A program made the position numbers and the translations under genes. The notes below the pieces were generated by a model, which was given only the letters and a program-made list of their open reading frames with translations, had not been told where the DNA came from and searched no databases. DNA of 64,000 bases, taken from NCBI GenBank assembly GCA_007859835.1, contig SJPJ01000002.1, positions 635,278 through 699,277 on the forward strand, written 5' to 3'. Positions 27,272 to 36,543 of the stretch are shown here, one piece after another (position 1 is the first letter of the stretch; each line of letters opens with the position of its first letter). Source of the stretch: Novipirellula herctigrandis (GTDB lineage: Bacteria > Planctomycetota > Planctomycetia > Pirellulales > Pirellulaceae).

Positions 27272-30124
27272 TTATTCAGTGGTTGACGTTTTAGTATCTA
27301 TTTGTAGCGACCGAATCAACGAGTATTTCACGACCGCTTCGGCCGCATGATTCGCTGCGGGATACCGTTGTCTCGCTAATCGGATCGCTCGGCCTTGTGC
27401 GTTGTCGTCTGGCTTATAGGTCAAATGCAATTCACGATGTTTGGCTGACAAGGTTTCGTCACCAAGTTTTTCGTACAACTGCTGCAAATTGTGATGTGCC
27501 GAGACATTTTCAGGATCAATCTCAAGCGTTCGTTTGAACTGCAAGACCGCTTCACTGAGGTACTGTTGAACCTCTTCATCGCGGCCTTGTCGAAAGCGAA
27601 CATTGCCAAGATCAAACAACGTGCGACCGAGCAAATTGATCACCTCGATGTCGTAGCTGAAATCAAAACCGCGTCGCTGCATTTCTTCGGTATTGTCTTC
27701 AAGCACACTGCGAAGGTTCTGTTCGGCTTCCTCCAAACGACCTTGCTGCGCATTAACATCCCCTGATAACCAGGCCCACGTCCACCGCGGGAAGCCTTCG
27801 GTGTCGGCATACTTTGTCGCTCGATTGAGTGCGTCCACGGCGTCATCCAAACGTCCCTCGATGTTGAACACTCGAGCCAAATTCAATGGCCCGTCATAGC
27901 GGTCGAGCTTCTCGACTTCCAAGAACGCCTCCTCCGCTTGCCGCAATTCGCCTTTACCTTTGAGCAACAACCCGATTCCATAGTCGTTCCAACGTTGCCA
28001 GAGGGGAATTTTGCTGTCGGCGTTTTCGGGTGTCACATCAACACCTTCGATCGGGAAGACAATGGAATCGGTCGCAATCGTCGTGATCGGCAAGTCATTA
28101 ACATACGCTTCGCCACGCTGAGTTCCTCGAATGGGTCGACCTAGCGCGTCCATCTTGTCGGCGACAAAGTTCATATAGTGTTGGTCAAACTTTCGGTAAA
28201 GCACCTTCACTTCGACCTTTACAGGCGCGTTAACATCTTCGGGAATATCGAGTTCGTAGTGAACCGTTTGAGCTGCACCGGGAGGCAATTGGTGGTTGTA
28301 AAGAGGCGTGAAAATATCCTCCGCATTGCGTCGGTCAATGCGTCGTCCGTCTTTGTCTAGCATAAAGACGTTCAAAAAATGCGACCACGGATCAACTTCA
28401 TTTTGAGCATCCTTATTCACTTCACCGCTACGCCCGATCAACCGATCACCGCTGGTGACTTTCACATCAATCCACACTTCGTTCGAATCGGTGGTTCCTT
28501 GGGTAAAATGATGCCCTAGGTTCAATGTCCGGACCACCGCGTCGAGTAGGTATTTGCTTCCTGGTTTCAGCGTTGGAACCGACGGACGCAGCGGCGCAAT
28601 CTTTTCCCCATCGATCTCGACACCTTCTCGCAGTGCAAACAAATCGATTCGCAAGTTGTCTTTTAGAAAGTCCTGATGTTTCGCCGTCACCTCTGCGCGA
28701 TCTCGCAGCCAAGAAATCCCCGTATTGGCCGAGGGAAAAAGGTGGTCGTGGACACTCATAGCGTCAGCACCTTCGTAATCCTTCGCACCAAAGTCGTTCG
28801 ATGCGGTAAGCGGCATGTGGCATTCGTTGCAATTGTGTTCCGCTTTCTTAGGGTAGTAAAAGCTTCTTGCGCCATGTCCCGATACGCCGCTAAGAAGATA
28901 GGAATCGTAATGATTCTGGCCTCGTAAAAATTCCTTGTAGTGATTGAGTGCGTATGGCAAATGAACCTTGTGGCAAGTCGAACAGAACTCAGCGGTTTTA
29001 TGGAACGGTTTTAAGAACGTCTTTTTGTGGAAAGAGGGCTTCGCTTTGACCAACTGGTTGTTGATCCACTGAAACGCTGCATTCTCGCTATAGGCAAACG
29101 GATAGTGCAGCGGTTCTTCGATCGTGTAGTCACCGTTGCCTCGCACGCTGTTCACGTTGGTAATCGCATGACAAACGGTACACGTGATTCCTGCTTTGGC
29201 GGTGACGTGGTCGAGCATATCGAAATCGGGATCGTCAAACGCACCAGAGAAAAACGGGACTGGATCATGGCACCCTGCGCAAAAGCGAGTTCCTTTGACA
29301 TTTCCGTCTCGCTCAAGCGAGACCGCTCGCGTGTCCATCACGCTGGCTAAATACGGTGGATTGTTAAATGAACTGAACCGATGAACGCTGTCAGCCCATT
29401 GTTTGTGAACATCTTCGTGACATTTCAAGCAATATTGGTCCTGCATCAATGTCTTTGCAGGAATGAAGTTTCCCGATGCAGTTCGAGAGAACGAGGGCAA
29501 GAAGTATTCGGTACCTGATTCAGGACCGACCGCATTCCAATCTCGCGGGTCCTGCATTTGCAGCGCAACCAACCCAAGAATCGAAGCGACTGCAACACCG
29601 GCAAACCCAATCCCAACTTTCCATTTGATCTTTGGCCCTACCAGTCGGTGCAGCCAATAAAGCCATACTGCAGCAAGCGGGCACGCAACATGCAACCAAT
29701 AAACCACGCTGCGTGCAAACGGTTGTTTCAAATCAAAACCACTCACTCGCATCAATAGAATGCCGGTTGCCAAGACAGTTAGACTGACCGAGAACAAGGC
29801 ATAACCAATCCGAAGTGCCCGCCGGTTACGCCTATTGCGCGTGTTCCACATGTGGACAAAGCCAAAAATCACTAGTGGCAAAATCAAAACAAGGCCCATC
29901 GCCAAATGAGCCAGAAACATGAATTGGTAGTAGTAATCCTGGTAGGTTTCACTACGCCACCATTCCATCAACGTGATCGTGGCAAGATACCCAGAGTTGG
30001 CGAACAACAATGCGACCAGAACGAAAACGAAGTAAAGGAGTTTGCGAAGTCGGGGACCGACCGCACGAACGTACTTCATTTTTTTAGGAGGAGTACCAGA
30101 GGAAGCAGGCGAATCCAATGACAT
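27272..30124 (-). CDS. Membrane pentahaem cytochrome c with C-terminal TPR domain
   Basis: The 950-residue protein starts at ATG 30124 behind GGAAAG. It has about five membrane helices (residues 28-190), then five CxxCH motifs at 232-236, 282-286, 315-319, 381-385 and 432-436. A beta-rich middle and TPR repeats from about residue 745 to 920 complete it (for example LFDLGNVRFRQGRDEEVQQY). The haem region resembles the cytochrome c554/NrfA-like multihaem fold. It is likely an electron-transfer protein exposed to the periplasm; donor and acceptor are unknown. It forms a tight pair with the UnbV protein. Confidence 0.9.
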   Translation of the reverse strand: MSLDSPASSGTPPKKMKYVRAVGPRLRKLLYFVFVLVALLFANSGYLATITLMEWWRSETYQDYYYQFMFLAHLAMGLVLILPLVIFGFVHMWNTRNRRNRRALRIGYALFSVSLTVLATGILLMRVSGFDLKQPFARSVVYWLHVACPLAAVWLYWLHRLVGPKIKWKVGIGFAGVAVASILGLVALQMQDPRDWNAVGPESGTEYFLPSFSRTASGNFIPAKTLMQDQYCLKCHEDVHKQWADSVHRFSSFNNPPYLASVMDTRAVSLERDGNVKGTRFCAGCHDPVPFFSGAFDDPDFDMLDHVTAKAGITCTVCHAITNVNSVRGNGDYTIEEPLHYPFAYSENAAFQWINNQLVKAKPSFHKKTFLKPFHKTAEFCSTCHKVHLPYALNHYKEFLRGQNHYDSYLLSGVSGHGARSFYYPKKAEHNCNECHMPLTASNDFGAKDYEGADAMSVHDHLFPSANTGISWLRDRAEVTAKHQDFLKDNLRIDLFALREGVEIDGEKIAPLRPSVPTLKPGSKYLLDAVVRTLNLGHHFTQGTTDSNEVWIDVKVTSGDRLIGRSGEVNKDAQNEVDPWSHFLNVFMLDKDGRRIDRRNAEDIFTPLYNHQLPPGAAQTVHYELDIPEDVNAPVKVEVKVLYRKFDQHYMNFVADKMDALGRPIRGTQRGEAYVNDLPITTIATDSIVFPIEGVDVTPENADSKIPLWQRWNDYGIGLLLKGKGELRQAEEAFLEVEKLDRYDGPLNLARVFNIEGRLDDAVDALNRATKYADTEGFPRWTWAWLSGDVNAQQGRLEEAEQNLRSVLEDNTEEMQRRGFDFSYDIEVINLLGRTLFDLGNVRFRQGRDEEVQQYLSEAVLQFKRTLEIDPENVSAHHNLQQLYEKLGDETLSAKHRELHLTYKPDDNAQGRAIRLARQRYPAANHAAEAVVKYSLIRSLQIDTKTSTTE

Positions 30125-30282
30125 GGGTTCTTTCCAAACGAAAGGAGCGCAATGAGATAGGTTAGAAAGCACGAACGCAACGCGAGATGTCGCAGGCACT
30201 TCATCAACAACGAATGACAACCCTTAGGTCAAGAGCTGTCAAGTGACGAATGCCAACGTGCACACACAGAAATCAAACGTTG

Positions 30283-30333
30283 CGTCGACTTCTGCGGCAC
30301 GTCGACTTCTGCTACGCGTCGACTTCTGCTGCA
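30283..30333. repeat. Three tandem 17-bp repeats
   Basis: CGTCGACTTCTGC followed by four variable bases occurs three times at 30283-30299, 30300-30316 and 30317-30333. It lies in the spacer between the cytochrome gene and the upstream secreted-protein gene. A 17-base period argues against protein coding. Confidence 0.85.
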
Positions 30334-30342
30334 CCAAGAGTT

Positions 30343-30807
30343 CTAGAATCTCGGTGGTCGCTCGATCCCATCGCGATGGCCACTCAATCGATGACCATCA
30401 TTTCCTTCAAGCGAGAAACCAATTTCGGAGAGGCCCCCCAAGTCACCAACCCAAAGCACCCCGAAATCGTTGGTTGTTTGCTCGGTGTCAGAAGCGGGCG
30501 GATTCGGAACGCGCTTCGTAGGCGATTGGCCACACAGCGGACCGCTACATTTCTTCCTGGAGGTCGGCTGCCAAGCGATAGGTGTTTCTGCAGCGGTCGC
30601 AACCGAGAGGGTGACGGTCGTTTGCTCCACAACCGGTCGATCGACGTCCTCAGAATGCGCTAGGTCCTCGGGATGCGCTAGGTCCTCGGAATGCGCTAGG
30701 TCCTCGGGATGCGCTAGCCAATCGCCACATGACGCGTCCACCTTGCCGGGAGCCAAAACACCCACCACCAAGAGAATCGCAATTGACGAAAAAAGGAAAC
30801 GGAGCAT
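30343..30807 (-). CDS. Small secreted protein with AHPEDL/AHSEDL repeats
   Basis: This 154-residue protein has a clear signal peptide (LFSSIAILLVVGVLAPGKVDA), then alternating AHPEDL and AHSEDL repeats (residues 32-54). A Cys-rich patch (KKCSGPLCGQSP) and a disordered C terminus follow. I do not recognise it. An opposite-strand frame also crosses the repeats, but only this one has a signal peptide. It lies upstream of the cytochrome-UnbV pair on the same strand and may share its promoter region. Confidence 0.6.
   Translation of the reverse strand: MLRFLFSSIAILLVVGVLAPGKVDASCGDWLAHPEDLAHSEDLAHPEDLAHSEDVDRPVVEQTTVTLSVATAAETPIAWQPTSRKKCSGPLCGQSPTKRVPNPPASDTEQTTNDFGVLWVGDLGGLSEIGFSLEGNDGHRLSGHRDGIERPPRF
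30652..30717 (-). repeat. Tandem 18-bp repeats coding AHPEDL/AHSEDL
   Basis: GCGCTAGGTCCTCGGRAT units (R = G or A alternately) repeat about 3.5 times with an 18-base period. The alternating G/A switches Pro and Ser in the protein, so the true unit may be a 36-base dimer. Confidence 0.85.
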
Positions 30808-30944
30808 CGCGACAGAAATGTGAGGAGAGGGTTAGCTCTTTAGACAAGCCGAGCAAAGGCACCATGACGCTAATTTACGAAAATCCTGGGCAAATGGTTC
30901 GGATTATTAGACAAACCGGCCGCTTTGGCGCATTCTAATGGATA

Positions 30945-31511
30945 ATGGCTACCCTTGACAACTTTTCCGAGCAAGTCCGACTCTACGCCGGGCGGATCGC
31001 CGAAAGCAGCGCCCCTGCTTTATCGGGATTGTATGATTTAACCGCTGAACGCTTGGTGCGCTACGCGACGACGATCACATCGAACCAACACGATGCGGAG
31101 GATGCCGTGTCGGCTGCACTGGTGCGAGTCGCCAGCGAACCGAAGATTCTATTGGACGCCGAATTTCCGTGGCCCTATTTGCTCAGGATGGTCCGTAACG
31201 AGGCCTTGGTAATTTTACGGCGCAAGAAACGATGGTCCCTGCTCAGCGATCTTTCGGATTTGGTTGTGCGGCGGTATGTGAATCAAATCGAGGTTGAAGA
31301 CCAAAATCGTGCTGTTTGGTTTGCCCTACGATCGTTGCCCGCGGAGCAGAGCGAAGTCGTCGTGCTAAAAGTTTGGGAGTCAATGACGTTCGCACAAATC
31401 GCTGAAGTACTCGAAATAACCTCGTCGACCGCCGCAAGCCGTTACCGCTATGCGATGGAAAAGTTGTCGGTAAAATTGCGGTCAGCCAGTGCGGAGGTGC
31501 TTCATGAATAA
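30945..31511 (+). CDS. ECF-type RNA polymerase sigma factor
   Basis: The 188-residue sigma-70-family protein has region 2 (DLTAERLVRYATTITSNQ then HDAEDAVSAALVRV; FPWPYLLRMVRNEAL) and region 4 (ALRSLPAEQSEVVVLKVWE; MTFAQIAEVLEITSSTAASR). Such factors direct transcription to a small regulon in response to an envelope or stress signal. The next gene overlaps its stop by 8 bases and encodes a membrane protein that could act as its partner. The pseudopilus-like operon starts about 600 bases downstream on the same strand, so it is a plausible target; this is inference. Confidence 0.88.
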   Translation: MATLDNFSEQVRLYAGRIAESSAPALSGLYDLTAERLVRYATTITSNQHDAEDAVSAALVRVASEPKILLDAEFPWPYLLRMVRNEALVILRRKKRWSLLSDLSDLVVRRYVNQIEVEDQNRAVWFALRSLPAEQSEVVVLKVWESMTFAQIAEVLEITSSTAASRYRYAMEKLSVKLRSASAEVLHE

Positions 31512-31923
31512 TCCGAATCAACACCATGAGGATGGTTTGCCTCGCAGAGATTCTGACTGGAACCATGAAACATACTCCGATATCGAATCGCTTATTCGAA
31601 CTGCAAGCGATTTCGTTCGTCCCAGCGAGGATCATCGTCCGCGAACTCTCGAAGCAGCCCGTGCGCGATGTGCAGATCTGCGAACCGAGCAAAAGCTAGG
31701 CGTTTTTCTTGCCTGTGCCTTGCTGGTGCTTGCGATCGTATCCCCTGGCTTTCATTACCTAAGCCGTTATCGATCACGTTTCCAAGGAACGACCGCTGCT
31801 GAGATACAAGAGCAAGCATCGATAATTTCAATCAAAGCGAACGTCAGCCCTCAATGGGGGATGTTCGAGGCGTTTAGCCAGTGGCGAGAAGACCAAGCGG
31901 AAGGTTTCCGGGGATCAAGGTAA
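31504..31923 (+). CDS. Membrane protein coupled to the ECF sigma factor (possible anti-sigma)
   Basis: The 139-residue protein starts at ATG 31504 behind GGAGGTG, overlapping the sigma gene by 8 bases. It has a roughly 65-residue soluble N terminus, one membrane helix (LGVFLACALLVLAIVS) and a short outer tail. Size, topology and coupling fit an anti-sigma factor, but the zinc anti-sigma HxxxCxxC motif is absent, so the role is a guess. Confidence 0.7.
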   Translation: MNNPNQHHEDGLPRRDSDWNHETYSDIESLIRTASDFVRPSEDHRPRTLEAARARCADLRTEQKLGVFLACALLVLAIVSPGFHYLSRYRSRFQGTTAAEIQEQASIISIKANVSPQWGMFEAFSQWREDQAEGFRGSR

Positions 31924-32127
31924 GCGAAACTGCCGCAGTAAGTTTTCACATTGTCGCAGGTGCGGGCACGACAAGCTGTCTCCTACCACTGCTTCGCGAT
32001 GCCACTAACGACTCCAATTTGGGAACAAGCGTTTTCCATTGAATGGTTAGACAAATTGGTTCTTGGTGCGCATCCATAGATTGCCGATCAGTGATGGCCG
32101 CGACCCCAAACCCAATGACGGGACACA

Positions 32128-33048
32128 ATGCAAAACACGCTCGACCGCATCCTTGCCTTCAACGAACAGCTTGTGTTGCTGTCGCGTGCAGGATTGCCGG
32201 TGGATCTTGGTGACGGACGAGGCGCCGATTCCATAGAATCGGCGATCGAAAAGATCAATGCAGCACTAACGCTCGCAGTCGCTCGCGGCCAATCGGTCGA
32301 AGAAGTCATTCAGCAGAGCGATACAATGTCCGAATCCTATCGGCACTCTGTCGCTACACTGCTTCGCTCGGACGACTCAACCGTTGCATTGGATCGACTG
32401 ACGGCAAGAGCTCGGATCCAACGCGAACTTACATTTGACCTATCGCATTGGCTGTTCCAACTCGGCGTTCTACTGCTACTGGTATTGATCGGATTCACCT
32501 ATTTAATTTTCCAATCGGCCCCGCGGATCGAGAGTTATTTTGATGAACTGGGAATTGCTCCAGGACCGCTCGCCATTCTCACAACCGCACGTAACACCTA
32601 TGGAATTTGGTTTCCGATCGTGCTGGGGATGCTTGTGCTTGGCGTCGTAGGGTGGAAAAAGTACGCCAACCGAATCCCGTGGTCCGCATTGCCGGGCGGA
32701 AATCGCTATGCGACCACCCGAGCCAATGCTGACACTGCAAATCGCTTGGCATCCCTTACAAACCAAAACATACCGCTTGACGATGCGATGGCGACCACGA
32801 ACACAAACCCGACGACGCTTGCTCCGCTGTTACGTTGGGCAATCGAGGGCGATTTAGGGGGCGAGCCACGCGGTCGCGTACTGCAATCGGTCGCCACGAT
32901 CTACGAACAAAAGGCAAACAATGCCGGGTCAATTTGGCGAGTCTTGGTTCCGTCGGTGGTAACGACGATTATAGGTGGAATCATTGCCTTAGCATTTGCA
33001 TTGTCCGTGTTCTTGCCATGGGTCTATTTCTTGAATGTGCTGACATAG
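32128..33048 (+). CDS. GspF/PilC-like inner-membrane protein 1
   Basis: This 306-residue protein has the T2SSF-type pattern: a cytosolic helical domain opening with FNEQLVLLSRAGLPVD (compare the LxxLxxAGLPL opening of GspF), and a first membrane helix near residues 111-130. A second lies at about 157-173 and a final one near 275-303. Family members form the inner-membrane platform of type II secretion and type IV pili. It is shorter and more divergent than usual (about 400). It is the first of three consecutive GspF-like genes; 4 bases separate it from the next. Confidence 0.75.
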   Translation: MQNTLDRILAFNEQLVLLSRAGLPVDLGDGRGADSIESAIEKINAALTLAVARGQSVEEVIQQSDTMSESYRHSVATLLRSDDSTVALDRLTARARIQRELTFDLSHWLFQLGVLLLLVLIGFTYLIFQSAPRIESYFDELGIAPGPLAILTTARNTYGIWFPIVLGMLVLGVVGWKKYANRIPWSALPGGNRYATTRANADTANRLASLTNQNIPLDDAMATTNTNPTTLAPLLRWAIEGDLGGEPRGRVLQSVATIYEQKANNAGSIWRVLVPSVVTTIIGGIIALAFALSVFLPWVYFLNVLT

Positions 33049-33052
33049 TCCA

Positions 33053-34078
33053 ATGAATACTTCACTACCAACCGCATCGACAATCGAAAACCAAGTTGCT
33101 CGTTTGATTGTGCATCGGGAAACGCTTGTGCCCGCATTGTCCGCGCTGGCTGCGGAAATGCCACCAAGCAAAAGCCGAAGCGAATTGTCGCAACTCACAA
33201 AACACATCGCCTCGGGGGTATCCACACGCGAATTGCTGATAGACCCAAAAACCGTCGTATGGTTAGCTCCGATAGCGACCGCCATCGGGTGCGGTGAAGA
33301 ACCGATGCAACTATCGGACGCGATTCGACACATCGCTGAAGAAACACAACTACGTAACGAGCGCCGACGTGCTTGGAGTTATCCCATCTTTGTCATCCTG
33401 GTCGCATTTTTGATCTTTATGGCATTGTCGGTTTTAGTCGTTCCGAACTTCCAGCAAATGTTTGAAGAATTCGATCTGATGCTACCGTTTCCGACACAAG
33501 TGCTATTTGAGCTGTCAAGCTCCATCACCCATCGTCCGATCGCAACAGGCTTGGGGATCATCATTGCCGCAACAGTCGCTTATGGCACGGTACGATTATG
33601 GACTCATCTCGCGATTTCAAGCCGGATGTTCGGATCTCTCGCCGTTGGAAATTCAGCAAGTCTTCGAGCGATGGCGATCATGACTGCACAATTAGCCGAC
33701 TTGTTGGAACTCGGCACCAACACAGATGAAGCGTTTTGGTTCGCAGGAGACCAATGCAACCATCGGCACTATCGCAATATTGCCCACAAAATTGCCGGCC
33801 ATCTTCAAAATTGCCCGACTCCAATCTCAGAATCACCTTGGGCCAGACAATTGCCAGGGAATTTAATCTACGCTGTCACGGCGGGCGACGATGGCAAACC
33901 GAATGTGCCACTGCTGAGAGCTTTGTCGGCAATGTACCGTGAACGGTTGACTCATCGCAGTGGTTGGCTCGGGGGTGCAGCATCGTACATCGCAACCTTT
34001 GTCATTGCGATACTTGTTTTCTTCGTGGTGATTGCGCTATACATGCCATTGATTGACCTAATCACGGGGTTGTCCTAA
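33053..34078 (+). CDS. GspF/PilC-like inner-membrane protein 2
   Basis: The 341-residue protein has the best GspF signature of the three: YPIFVILVAFLIFMALSVLV, then VPNFQQMFEEF and LPFPTQVLFELS, which match the conserved loop after the first T2SSF helix. A second helical domain (AIMTAQLADLLELG) and a final helix pair (residues 310-335) follow. Its TAA overlaps the ATG of the next gene by one base (TAATG), so the genes are translationally coupled. Confidence 0.85.
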   Translation: MNTSLPTASTIENQVARLIVHRETLVPALSALAAEMPPSKSRSELSQLTKHIASGVSTRELLIDPKTVVWLAPIATAIGCGEEPMQLSDAIRHIAEETQLRNERRRAWSYPIFVILVAFLIFMALSVLVVPNFQQMFEEFDLMLPFPTQVLFELSSSITHRPIATGLGIIIAATVAYGTVRLWTHLAISSRMFGSLAVGNSASLRAMAIMTAQLADLLELGTNTDEAFWFAGDQCNHRHYRNIAHKIAGHLQNCPTPISESPWARQLPGNLIYAVTAGDDGKPNVPLLRALSAMYRERLTHRSGWLGGAASYIATFVIAILVFFVVIALYMPLIDLITGLS

Positions 34079-35208
34079 TGTCAACGCTGATTGAGACAAT
34101 TTTCCCAACGCTTACAAATCTGGTGCAATGCCTTGCACCTTGGTGGCGAATTTCGCCAATTTGGTCAAGCGATACGGTCGATGCAAGACAGCGTTCCCTA
34201 CTGCGAATACTGGCGACCGCTCACAAGGAACGGCTTGACCCCGCCGTGTTGGTCGACCATTTGGCCAACGAGCATCGATGGAGTTACAAATGGCGACTGA
34301 AACGACTCGCCCGGCGCCTACGCGAAGGGACATTGCTTGTCGACGCACTCGAGCAGACCCCCGATGCATTGAGCGATCCGATTGTCTTGGCAGTTCGTTT
34401 TGCAACACAGTGCGGGACACTCGATGCAACCTATTCTCGACTGATCGGCGAACATGACGAGACCGACAACCGATTGCAGTATGCCATGCGTCATTCGCTA
34501 GCCTATGTCATCGTCATCGGTCTAATTGCATGCCTGATCACCCTCTTTCAGATGACGTTTATCATTCCAACCATCGTCAAAATGGAACGAGATTTTAGCG
34601 ATGCATCGGAACAAATCAGCTCGGCATCGGTACTGAAATCCCTAATATCGGTTTCTCATTTCATCGCGGACTACTTCCCGATGCTCCTGATGCTGATGGT
34701 GCTCATTTTTTTGATTTTCAAAGTCGGAAACATTCGCCGACTGTTTCGCCGCGGGCTAGCGGGCAGATGGTTTAGTGCCGTGGCAAAACGGCGATCGGCC
34801 CAATTGCTTGAATTACTTGCGGATAGTTTGGAAGCCGGTCGCCCCTTATCCGGATCATTTTCGACTCTTGCTCGCTATCACTTCGACACCCGCATTCGCC
34901 ATAAGTTGTTGATTGCAAGAAATGAAATCGAACAAGGTGCGAAGCCTTGGGACAGTTTGGCCGAAGTGCAATTGATTTCCCCAGCAGAATCGAAAGCGAT
35001 CGCTCACTCGTCAACGAAAACCGACCGCGTTTGGACGCTTCGACGTGTTGCCAATTGGCAAAGCAAAAAGCTCAGTCGCTCGCGAGAAAACCGATCAACC
35101 CTCTTTCAACCGATCGCCGTCATGGCATTGGCTTCCTTTGTACTTTGGATTGGCTATGCCTATTTTCAGTTCCTCTACAACCTCGTTCAGAATTTGGCAA
35201 AACCATGA
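34078..35208 (+). CDS. GspF/PilC-like inner-membrane protein 3
   Basis: This 376-residue protein, close to the standard GspF length, has two helical domains (RSLLRILATAHKERLDPAVL; RSAQLLELLADSLEAGRPL). Each is followed by hydrophobic segments (YVIVIGLIACLITLFQ; LMLMVLIFLIFK; ALASFVLWIGYAYF). The duplicated T2SSF layout is complete. Its stop overlaps the start of the first pseudopilin gene (ATGA). Confidence 0.85.
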   Translation: MSTLIETIFPTLTNLVQCLAPWWRISPIWSSDTVDARQRSLLRILATAHKERLDPAVLVDHLANEHRWSYKWRLKRLARRLREGTLLVDALEQTPDALSDPIVLAVRFATQCGTLDATYSRLIGEHDETDNRLQYAMRHSLAYVIVIGLIACLITLFQMTFIIPTIVKMERDFSDASEQISSASVLKSLISVSHFIADYFPMLLMLMVLIFLIFKVGNIRRLFRRGLAGRWFSAVAKRRSAQLLELLADSLEAGRPLSGSFSTLARYHFDTRIRHKLLIARNEIEQGAKPWDSLAEVQLISPAESKAIAHSSTKTDRVWTLRRVANWQSKKLSRSRENRSTLFQPIAVMALASFVLWIGYAYFQFLYNLVQNLAKP

Positions 35209-35582
35209 AGCCTCGATCAGGCGTCACGCTTACCGAACTGTTGGTTGCCGCAACCGTCGTGGTCACCGGCATGGCGATTGTCGCTCCGCTAGCGATCCGC
35301 TCAGGCCGAATGTGGCTGGAAACGCGAGCACAACATATCGCAATGGATGAGTTATCGAACCAACTTGAGCAAATTATTAGTTTGCCTGCGAACGAATTAC
35401 CTGCTGAATTGCCAAGGCTTGCTGCATCCGATTGGGCAACCGAACGGTTGCCGGGCGTGCAACTCAACGGCGAACGATTAGGTCACGATGCGGTTCGCGT
35501 ATCGATCAATTGGACCCGCGTCGGTGATCCCAAACCCATTGAGTTGATTGGATGGATCAGCCCACAGGAGACATCCGAATGA
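35205..35582 (+). CDS. Minor pseudopilin-like protein (GspI/GspH type)
   Basis: The 125-residue protein starts at ATG 35205, overlapping the preceding stop by 4 bases. Its N terminus RSG-VTLTELLVAATVVVTG is a textbook prepilin peptidase site with Glu at +5, followed by a membrane helix and a small globular domain. It would be processed by a prepilin peptidase that is not encoded in the window. Size and operon position suggest a minor pseudopilin. Confidence 0.85.
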   Translation: MKPRSGVTLTELLVAATVVVTGMAIVAPLAIRSGRMWLETRAQHIAMDELSNQLEQIISLPANELPAELPRLAASDWATERLPGVQLNGERLGHDAVRVSINWTRVGDPKPIELIGWISPQETSE

Positions 35583-36088
35583 GACACAACTCAACATTTG
35601 GCCATACACTGATCGAAGTGGTCGTAACTCTTTCGCTTGGCACGTCGCTGACGGGTTTGGCGGTTGGTTTGGTTCACCAAGCGATGACGATCAAATCCAT
35701 TTCCAACGATCGAGCGGATCATGACCGAGATGCCGAGCGACTTGTTTGGCAATTCCGCGAGGATGTTGTTCGAGCGGAGTCCGCTGACAGCCTCAATCCC
35801 GAGAACATCGAATTTCGGAGCAAAGCCCCGAGGGAAATCAACTATGCCGCGGACAACAACCGCGTAACGCGAATCGAAACCGTCGACAATGATCTGGTTC
35901 GACGGGAAACCTATGAGCTTGCTGAAACATTCGTCGCCCGGTTCGCAGTAAACGAAAAAATGAATGAAGCCACGATAGTGATCGTTTGCATGGCCAACCT
36001 TGATGGCGAGCGAATCGATCGAAAAGTCAACGTGCACATCGGCAGGTGGAGTCGTTATCAACACCGAACCGAGAAGGTGGAACCATGA
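35579..36088 (+). CDS. Minor pseudopilin-like protein (GspJ type)
   Basis: The 169-residue protein starts at ATG 35579 (ATGA overlap). The cleavage site is FG-HTLIEVVVTLSLG with Glu at +5. The mature domain begins with a helix rich in charged residues (DRADHDRDAERLVWQFREDV) and continues beta-rich. Length and order after the GspI-like protein suit GspJ. Confidence 0.82.
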   Translation: MRHNSTFGHTLIEVVVTLSLGTSLTGLAVGLVHQAMTIKSISNDRADHDRDAERLVWQFREDVVRAESADSLNPENIEFRSKAPREINYAADNNRVTRIETVDNDLVRRETYELAETFVARFAVNEKMNEATIVIVCMANLDGERIDRKVNVHIGRWSRYQHRTEKVEP

Positions 36089-36543
36089 TCCGCGAAGACA
36101 GGCAGTCAACCAATCGAACCGGAGCGTTCTTGATCGCAGCATTGGTTTGTTTATTAGTATCAACCACCCTTGCTGTTGCAGCCATCCGTTCCGCCGTGGT
36201 AGCCCAACGTGAACTAAGAATTCAAAAGCAACGGCTTCAGACCGAGTTTTTATTGGGTGCTGCGATCGCTCGCGCGGCCCACAAGGTCAACACATCTGGC
36301 GAGTACGCCGGCGAGACTTGGATACCCAGTGAATTGGTCCAAACATGGCCATTGGCGGAAGCCGACATCACGGTTAAACCGATTGAGGATTCAAACGAGC
36401 TCGAAGTCCATGTGACTGCGAGATTGTCGACGATTTCGGACAATCGCACAAACATGCAGTCCTACCGCACTCAACGCAGTTACAAATTCACCCTTTCCGC
36501 ATCCCCAACCTTGGAGTCTTCCGAAGATGCAAATTCCAAATAA
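36085..36543 (+). CDS. Minor pseudopilin-like protein (GspK/PilX type)
   Basis: The 152-residue protein starts at ATG 36085 (ATGA overlap). After RTG the hydrophobic helix is AFLIAALVCLLVSTTLAVAA, which lacks Glu at +5, as GspK-type tip pseudopilins do. The rest is short and mostly helical, far smaller than classical GspK (about 300), so PilX-like is an alternative. It overlaps the next gene by 17 bases. Confidence 0.72.
   Translation: MIREDRQSTNRTGAFLIAALVCLLVSTTLAVAAIRSAVVAQRELRIQKQRLQTEFLLGAAIARAAHKVNTSGEYAGETWIPSELVQTWPLAEADITVKPIEDSNELEVHVTARLSTISDNRTNMQSYRTQRSYKFTLSASPTLESSEDANSK

Noticed and set aside
30283-30333. Possible CRISPR-like repeats
   Set aside because: The units are 17 bases with almost no spacers and only three copies; no cas genes are near. 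The same applies to the repeats at 30652-30717, 51164-51203 and 59452-59489.
30470-30823. Plus-strand 117-residue frame with CARSSG/CARSSE repeats
   Set aside because: The minus-strand frame through the same repeats has a clear signal peptide, so this one is probably a mirror of it.
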